Assembly: GCF_014191875.1 (NCBI RefSeq)
Contig: NZ_JACHXD010000012.1
Span: 124,001-188,000, forward strand
Direction of reading: 5' to 3'
From: Pseudoduganella violacea
GTDB taxonomy: Bacteria; Pseudomonadota; Gammaproteobacteria; Burkholderiales; Burkholderiaceae_D
DNA: 64,000 nt
Below the pieces are notes generated by a model that was given only the letters and a program-made list of their open reading frames with translations, made no database searches and was not told where the DNA came from. Numbering within the stretch: the stretch's first letter is position 1; every line of letters begins with the position of its first letter. Both the position numbers and the translations under genes were made by a program. Below are positions 19,601-28,600 of this stretch, one piece after another.

Positions 19601-22600
19601 CGGCGCAGCCGGGGTTCGGCGGCAAGCCCGGCATCCATCCCGGCCTGCTGGACGCCGCCTTCCAGGCATCCTTCCCGTTGACGGCGGCGGCGGCCGGCGG
19701 CCCGGCGGCGGTGCCTTTCGCCTTGCGCGACATGCATATTTACGGCCCGACGGAAGAGCGCATGTGGGCCGCGGTCGCCGTGGCCGGACGCGATGCCGCT
19801 GGCCAGGCGCGTGAATTCGACATCGATCTGTACGGCGACCAGGGCCGGCTTTGCGCCAGCCTGCGTGGCTGGTGCTCGGCCCCGATGGCCGCGCTGGAAC
19901 CGGCCGCCGCGCTGGACTTATACCGCTGGACCTGGCAGGCGCGCGAAGCCGCCGCGTCGGGCGCCGCGGCAACGCAGATCTGGCTGGCGCCGTGTTTTGC
20001 CGCGCTGGCACCCGAACTGGCGGGCGGCGCCGCTTGCCGTGTGCTGCCGGTCCAAGCCGCCGGCTCGGCGGCCGAGGCGTTCGAGGACTTGGCCGCTTAT
20101 CTGCTGGGCGAACTGCGGCGGCAACTGGCCGGGACCGCGCCGGCGCCGGTGCGCTGGCAACTGGCCTGGCCGCTGGAGCAAGCCGGACAGGCCCATGGCC
20201 TGCTTGGCCTGTTCAAGACGGCGGCATTGGAACACCCGCGCTTCAGCGCACAATTGATCGAAGCGCCGGCCGCGCTGGCGGCATCCGAGCTGCGCGCCAT
20301 GCTCGATGGCGCCGGCAGCGATGGCCTGGTGCGCTATCAGGATGGACGGCGCCTGGTCTTGCGGCCCGCGCCGCTGCCGCCGGCCGGACCGGCGCCCCAG
20401 CCCTGGATGGCGCAGGGGACTTACGCGCTGGTCGGCGGTCTGGGCGGCATTGGCCGCGCCATCGCCGCCGATATTCTGGCGGCCAGCAGCCAGGCCCGCG
20501 TGGTATTGCTGGGTCGCAGGCCGCCTTCGCCGGACAGCGCCGCCGTCCTGGCGGCGCTCGATCCGCAGGGCGAACGGTTGCGCTATGCGCAGCTGGACGC
20601 GGCCGATGCCGGCCAGGTCAGCCTATGGACGGCGCGCCTGGTCGCCACCGGCGAACGCCTGCGCGGCATCGTGCATTGCGCCGGCATCCTGGACGACCGG
20701 GCCCTGCTCGACAAGCAGGAAACGGACTTCCGCCGCGTGCTGCAGTCCAAAGCGCGGGCGCTGGTCAATCTGGACCAGGCCACGGCGGCGCTGCCGCTGG
20801 ATTTCCTGGTCTGCTGCTCCTCGCTCTCGGGCGCCTTCGGCAATCACGGACAGGCCGACTATGCGGCGGCCAACGCCTTCCTGGACGCGTATATGGTGCA
20901 GCGCGCCGCGCGCGTGGCCGCCGGGCAGGCGCATGGCCTGTCCATCAGCGTGCAATGGCCGCTGTGGGAAGAGGGCGGCATGCGCATGGCGCCGGCGCTG
21001 GTGGACGCCATGCGCGCGCGCCAGGGACTGCTGCCCCTGCCGCGGCAAAGCGCCCTGGAAGCGCTGCGCCAGGCCATTGCGCTGGGCGAACCGGTGCTGA
21101 TGCCGCTGTATGGCCAGCGCCAGGCCATGGCGGCCTGGCTGGAAACGGCGTTCGGCGTTCCGGCGTCGGCGCCAGTCGCATTTGGCCGGGAAGCGCTGTG
21201 CCGCGAGATCGCCCGCCTGGCGGGCGTGACGGCGGCCGAGATCGACGCCGATACGGCGCTGGCCGAGTATGGACTGGATGCGGTTGCGCTGGCCGCGCTG
21301 GCGCGTTGGCTGGCGCACCAGCCGGAAGCCGGCGCGGACCTGGCGGCCGCCGTCACGCTGCAGAGCAGCGCCGCCGACTTGCTGCGCCGCGCGGCGCCGG
21401 ACGCGGCGGCGGCCGATCTTGGCCCGGCCCAGGCCGAGCAGGTCTTGCGCGACGTGCTGGCCAAGGCGCTGGGCGTGCCGGCGGCGACGCTGGACGCCCA
21501 TAGTCCGTTCGAGAAGTTCGGCATCAATTCGCTGCTGGTGGCGGAGCTGAACGGTGTACTGGAAGCGAGCTTCGGCAGCCTGCCGAAAACCCTGTTCTTC
21601 GAGTACCAGACCATCGGCCAGATGGCCGCTTACTTCCTGCGCCGCCATGCCGCGCGCCTGCGCCAGCTGTTGGGGCAGGGCGCGGCGCCAGCGCTGCCCG
21701 CGGCGCAGGCGGACGTGCCGGCCCTGGTCGTGCCGTCTGCCGTGCCGCAGGCCGCGCCGCAGGCGCCGCCGCGCCAGGTGGCCGGCGCCGCGCCAGGCGA
21801 GCGCTTCGAGGTTGCCATCGTCGGCATGGCCGGCCGCTATCCGCAGGCGGCCGATCTGGATGCGTTCTGGCGCAATCTGCGCGACGGCGTGGACAGCATC
21901 ACGGAAATTCCGGCAGAACGCTGGTCGCTCGACGGTTTCTACGATCCGGCCAAGGCCAAAGCGGGCAGCAGCTATGGCAAGTGGGGCGGCTTCATTGACG
22001 GCATGGACGAATTCGATCCGCTGTTCTTCAACATCGCCCCGCGCGAGGCTGAATTGATGGATCCGCAGGAAAGGCTGTTCCTGCAGACGGCCTACGGCGC
22101 CATGGAGCATGCCGGTTATACCCGCGCCACCCTGGGCGGCATGGGCGAGGTCGGCGTATTTGCCGGCGTGATGTACCAGGAATACCAATTGCATGGCGTG
22201 CAGGAAAGCGCGCAGGGCCGTCCGCTGTCGATCGCCGGCAGCGCCGCCTCGGTTGCCAACCGGGTGTCCTACCATCTGAATCTGTATGGACCGAGCATGT
22301 CGGTCGATACCATGTGCTCGTCCTCGCTGACGGCCATCCACCTGGCCTGCCAAAGCCTGCGCAACGGCGACTGCCAGGCGGCGCTGGCAGGCGGGGTGAA
22401 TCTGTCGATCCATCCCAATAAGTACATTTTGCTGTCGCAGAACCGCTTCGTGTCGAGCAAAGGCCGCTGCGAAAGCTTCGGCGAGGGCGGCGACGGCTAT
22501 GTCCCGGCCGAAGGCGTGGGCGTGGTGCTGCTCAAGCCCTTGCAGCGCGCCATCGCCGACGGCGACCAGATTCATGGCGTGATCTGCGGCAGCGCCATCA

Positions 22601-25600
22601 ACCATGGCGGCAGAACCCATGGCTACACCGTGCCGCACCCGCAGCGCCAGGCCGCCGCCATCGCGCGCGCGCTGAGCGTGGCGGGCGTGGCGCCGCAGGC
22701 GGTCAGCTATGTGGAAGCGCACGGCACCGGCACCGCGCTGGGCGACCCGATCGAAGTGGCGGGGCTGATGCAGGCATATGGCGCCGCGCCGCGCCAGACG
22801 CCATGCGCCCTGGGTTCGGTCAAATCGAATATCGGCCACGCCGAGAGCGCGGCCGGCGTCGCGGGGCTGAGCAAGATCCTGTTGCAATTCAAGCACGGCC
22901 AGCTGGCGCCGTCGCTGCACGCGCAGCAGATGAATCCCGATCTGGCCCTGGATCCGGCCAGCTTTGTGCTGCAACGGCAACTGGCCCCATGGCCGCGCCC
23001 GCAGCAGTATCGGGAGGGGCAGGTAGCGGCCGGCGAACGCATCGCCGGACTCTCGTCTTTCGGCGCCGGCGGCGCCAATGCCCACCTCATCGTGCGGGAA
23101 TACCTGGAGCAGGGCGCGGCGGGGGCGGCCGGCGTCCCCGCCTTTGCGCCTGCGGCCTGGCTGCTGTCCGCGCGCGACGAGGCCCGTTTGCGCGAACGCG
23201 CCGCCCAACTGCTGGCGGCCATCGAGCATGGCGAATATGCGCAGGCCGACGTGGCGCGCATCGCCTATACGCTGCAGGTTGGCAAGGAGGGCATGGAGCA
23301 GCGCCTGGCATTCGGCGCCGCCACGCTGGACGAGGCCCAGCACTGCCTGCAGGCCTTCCTGCGGCGGGAGGCGCCGCCTTCCCTGCATACCGGCAAGGTT
23401 GATGCGCGCACGGCCGCCGCTCCTGCCGATGGCGCCCTGTCGGCGCAATTGGCGCAGCAGCTGGGCGCCGGCCGGCTCGACCAGGTACTGGCGGCATGGT
23501 GCGCCGGCGCCGCCATCGATTGGCAGGCTTTCTACGGCGCGGACGCCGTGCTGGGGGAGCAACCGCGCCGTCTGGTCTTGCCGGGCTATCCGTTCGCGCG
23601 CACGCGCTACTGGTACGCCGCGCCGGCCGCCGCGCAGCCGGCGCCGCGCCGCTTCGCCTCGCACTGGAGCGGCGGCGAAGCCTGCTTGCGCGACCATCAG
23701 ATCGGCGGCGCGCCGGTTCTGCCCGGCGTCGCCTATCTGCACATCGTTTCCGACGCCTGGCGCCAGGCCAGGCCGGAGCGTCCGGCCCTGCCGCTGCGCC
23801 TGGAACGCGTGCTTTGGCGCCAGCCATGCGGCATCGGTGCGGAAGGCGCCACGCTGACCACGACCTTGACCGATACCGGGACGGAATATGAATTCGCCGT
23901 CGGCGGCGCGGATGGCGCGGTGTATTGCAGCGGCCAGGTGGCGGCGCTGGAACAGGCCGCGCCGTGCATCGACCTGGATGAACAGCGCCGCCTGTGCGGC
24001 GACGCCGGCCCCGCGCCGGCCGACTGCTATGCGTTTTTTGCCCGCCATGGCGCGGCATATGGCCCCAGCCACCGCACGCTGGAGCGGCTCTGGACCGGAC
24101 CGGAACGGGTGCTGGCGCGCCTGCGCGGCAGCGCGTCCGGCGAGACCCTCGACCTGGGACTGCTGGACGGCGCGCTGCAAGCCGTGATCGCGCTCGGTCC
24201 GCTGCGCGATGCGCAGATGGAAGCGCCATTCATGCTGGCCAGCGCGCAACTGTTTGCTCCGTGCAGCCAAACCATGTGGGCGCTGGTGACACGCGACGCG
24301 GCGCGCCGCGTCGATATCTTGCTGTGCAGCGAGGAGGGCGAAGTGTGCGTGGCGCTGCGCGGTTTTGCCTCGCGTGCCTTGCCGGGCATGGCGCGCCAGG
24401 ACGGCGCCACCGGCGACCTGTTGTTTGCTCCGCAGTGGCAGCCATGCCCGGCGGCCGCGCCGGCGCCATCCCCCGTGCGGCTGCTGCTGGCGGCGGGCGC
24501 CACGCCGGAACAGCTGGCGCGCCTGCGGCGCGACTATCCCCAGGCGCAGCTGCACGACTGCGAAGACGGCGTACGGGCGGCGCAACTTGCCGCTTCCCTG
24601 CGCCCGGACGGCGTGCTGCTGTTCGCGCCGCAGCCGCAGCCCGACCTGATTGCCTGCCAGGAGCAGGGCGTGCTGGCCCTGCTGCAGTTGGCCAAGGCCC
24701 TGGCCCAGGCCAGCCTGACGCCGGCTTTGACGGTGGTGACGGAAAATGCCGCCGCCGTTTCTCCGGACGAGACGGTGCAGCCGGCCCATGCCGCCATGCT
24801 TGGCCTGGCCGGCGTGCTGGCCCGCGAGCATCCCAACTGGCAGGTGCGCGCGCTCGACGTCGAAGCCGGCCATGGCTGGCCGATGGATGAAGCTTTCAGC
24901 CTGCCCTGCGGCGCGCAAGACGGGCCTTGGGCCCACCGCGCGCAGCGCTGGATGCGGCGCAGCCTGGGGCCGGTGCACGTGGCCGCCGCGGCCCCCGCGC
25001 CTTACCGCCAACACGGCGTTTACCTGATCGTGGGCGGCGCCGGCGGCGTCGGACGCGAACTGAGCGCGCACCTGATCCGCAACTTCCAGGCAAGCGTGGT
25101 ATGGGTGGGGCGGCGCGAGCTGGACGACACGATCCGCCAAGCGATTGAAGAAGTGGCCGTGGACGGCGTCGCGCCCCTGTACTTCAGCGCCGACGCGGCC
25201 GATGCGGCCGCGCTGGCGCGGGTGCGCGGCGCCGTGCTGGAGCGCTTCGGTGCGCTGCATGGCGTGGTGCACTCGGCGCTGCTGCTGAAAGACCAGAGCG
25301 CCGCCGCCATCAGCGCGCAGGACTTCCGCCGCGTGCTGGCGGCCAAGGTCGATACCAGCGTGCGCCTGGCCGAGTGCTTTGGCGACGACGGTCTCGATTT
25401 CCTGCTGTTCTTCTCGTCGTTCGCCTGCTTCTCGCATGTCGCGGGACAGGGCAATTACACGGCAGGCTCGTATTTCCAGGACGCGTACGCCCATAGCCTG
25501 GCTAGTACCTTGAAATGCAAGGTGAAAGTGATCAACTGGGGCTATTGGGGCCATACCGGCATCGTCTCCACGCCGGCGCACCGCAGTCATATGGCCAGCC

Positions 25601-28600
25601 TTGGCATCGGCTCGATCGGCGTGCCGGCCGCGATGGCGGCACTGGATGCGCTGCTGGGCGCCGCCCCCAGCCAGCTGGCATTGATCAATCTGCAGCGCGC
25701 CGATGCGCTGGCAGCCTTCCGCCTGGCCCCGCCGCGCATGCTGGACGCCAGGCCGCAGCCGCCCGCCGGCGCGGCGCTGGCGCACGGGGTTCCGGCGCCG
25801 CAGGCGCTGGCGGCGGCGCGCGCGGCCGGCGGCCTGCAAAGGGAGGAATGGCAAACCGTCCTGCTTGGCCTGCTGCGCCATACCCTGCAGCAGCTGGAGC
25901 GGGATGGCGCCGATATCGTGCCGCGCCATGAACGCTGGCTGGCCGAGGCGCTCGTCATGCTGGCCGGGCACGAACCGGTGGCGCGGGACGCGCAGTCGCT
26001 CTGGCGCGACTGGGAGCGCGCCGGCGCCGCCTGCGCCGGCAGAAGCGATCTGCAGGCGCAGTACCGCCTGGTGGACACCATGCTGCGCGCCTTGCCCGCG
26101 ATCCTGAGCGGCAAGCAGCAGGCGACCAGCGTGATGTTCCCCGGCGGCGGCTTCGCCCTGGTGGACGGCGTCTACCGCGACAACGCGGTGGCCGACTTGT
26201 TCAACCACAGCCTGGCGGCCCTGGTATGCGCCCGTTGGCGCGAGCTGGGCCAAGGCGCCGGTCTGCGCATCCTGGAGGTGGGCGCGGGCACCGGCGGCAC
26301 CACCGGCGGCGTGCTGGCGGCCCTGCGCGAGCACGCGGTGCCGTTGGCGGAATATTGTTTTACCGACGTATCGCAGGCCTTCCTGGCCCAGGCGCGCCAG
26401 CGTTTTGGCGAACAGGGACTGAACTACCGCCTGTTCGACGTCACGCGCGCGCCGCAGGCGCAAGGCCTGGCGCCCGCCAGCTACGACCTGGTGCTGGCCA
26501 CCAATGTGCTGCACGCCACGCCCGATATCGCCATGGCGCTGCGCCATTGCAAAGCGGTTCTGGCGGCCGGCGGTCTGTTGCTGATCAATGAAATCAGCGA
26601 CAAATCGCTATTTACCCACCTGACTTTCGGCCTGCTCGACGGCTGGTGGCAGTACGCCGACGAGGCGTTGCGCATTCCAGGCTCGCCGGCGTTGTCGGCG
26701 GCCGGCTGGAACACGGTGCTGCGCATGGAGGGTTTCCAGCGCATCGGCTTCCCGCTGGCAGCCGCCCATAATCTGGGCCAGCAGCTGATCGTGGCCCAGA
26801 GCGATGGCCTGTGGCCGTCGCCGGGCGCGGAAGCGGAAGCGCCCGCGCCGGCGCTCCCTTCGGCGCCGCAGCCGGCCGTCGTGGCGGCCGCGGCGTCCAG
26901 CGCCGCCCCGGCGGTGCGCGCCGGCGGCGCGGCGCTGGCGACCCTGATCGCGCAGCAGCTGGCGCGCACGCTGAAGGTGCCGGCCGACCTGATCGGCAAC
27001 AGCGAGACCTTCTCCGACTACGGCATGGATTCGATCAACGGCATGGAGTTTGCCGAGCAATTGCAGAACACGCTGGGCATGACGGTGGACATCACCAGCG
27101 TGTTCGAGCATAGCTCGGTCGACGCGCTGGCGGCGTATCTGGCTCCGCGCCTGCCCGCCTTGCCTGAGGAGCCGGCGGCGCAAGCCGCCCCGCCGGCCAG
27201 CGCGGCGCCAAGCGCGCCGGCGCCGCTTGCGTCCTCCAACGATGCGGCGGACGGTGTGGCCATCATTGGCCTGAGCTGCCAGTTTGCCGGCGGCGATGGC
27301 CTGGATGCGCTATGGGCCGCGCTGGAGCAGGGGCGCGACTGCAGCCGCGTGGCGACGGCGCAATGGCTGCGTACGCGCGACGGCGCGCCGGACGCCGGGA
27401 CGGGCCAGCGCTATCGCGCCGGCTTCATGGACGGCGCGGACCAGTTCGCGGCCGAATTCTTCCGCATCTCGCCGATGGAGGCGGCGCAGATAGACCCGCA
27501 GCAAAGGCTGCTGCTGACCCATGCCTGGCGCGCGCTGCAAGATAGCGGCGTGGACGCCGCGGCGCTGGCGGCCGCGCGCACCGGCGTGTTTGTCGCGGCC
27601 GGCGCGCATGAATACGCCGAGCCGGGCCAACTGCCGCCGGACAGCCCGTTTGCGATGACCGCGCTGGCGCCGGCACTGGTCCCCAACCGCATCTCGTATT
27701 GCCTCGACCTGGCCGGCCCCAGCGAATACCACGACACCGCCTGTTCGTCCTCCCTGGTGGCGCTGCACCGGGCCGTGCAGAGTCTGCAGCGCGGCGAGTG
27801 CGGCCTGGCCGTGGTCGGCGCGGTCAACCTGCTGCTGTCGGACGCGCGCTTCCACGGGTTCGAACAAATGGGCTTCCTGAGCCGGCAGGGGCGCGCGCGC
27901 AGCTTCGACGCCAGCGCCGACGGCTTCGTGCGCAGCGAAGGCGTGGCGGCGGCGGTCCTGAAGCCGTTGCGCCAGGCCCTGGCGGACGGCGACGCGATTT
28001 ATGGCGTCATCAAGGGCAGCGCGGTCGGTCACGGCGGACGCGGCATGGCGCTGACCGCGCCCCACGGCGCCGGGATCGGCGCCGCCATGCGCCAGGCCTA
28101 CACGGCCGCCGGCGTCGACCCGCGCACCGTGTCCTATATCGAGGCGCATGGCGTGGCCACGCCGGTGGCCGACGCGATCGAAGTGCATGCCCTGCGCGAC
28201 GCCTACCAGGCGCTGTGCGCCGACACGCCATCGCCGCTGGCCGGTCCGGCCCGGTGCCTGATCGGCAGCGCCAAGCCGGTGCTGGGCCATGCCGAACTGG
28301 CCTCCGGCATGCTGGCCCTGTGCAAGGTCTTGCTGGCGATGCGCCAGCGGGTCCTGCCCGGGGTGCCGGGCCTGCAGACGCTGCACAGCGGTATTGCGCT
28401 GCATGGCACGCCGCTGGCGATCAGCGGCGCGGACCGCGCCTGGAGCGTGCTGCACGACACGGCCGGCCGGCCGCTGCCGCGCCGCGCCAGCATCAGCAGC
28501 TTCGGCTTCGGCGGCGTGAACGCCCATCTGGTGCTGGAAGAGGCGCCGCCGCACGCGCCGGCCGCCGCCGGCGCGCGCCGCGCGCCGCCCACGCTGTCCA

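Noticed and set aside
20623..26547. Very long open frame on the minus strand opposite protein A
   Set aside because: It mirrors the codon pattern of a high-GC gene on the plus strand. It is low-complexity (rich in Arg, Gln, Ala, His) with no recognisable domain, while the plus strand encodes complete KS, DH, KR and MT domains.
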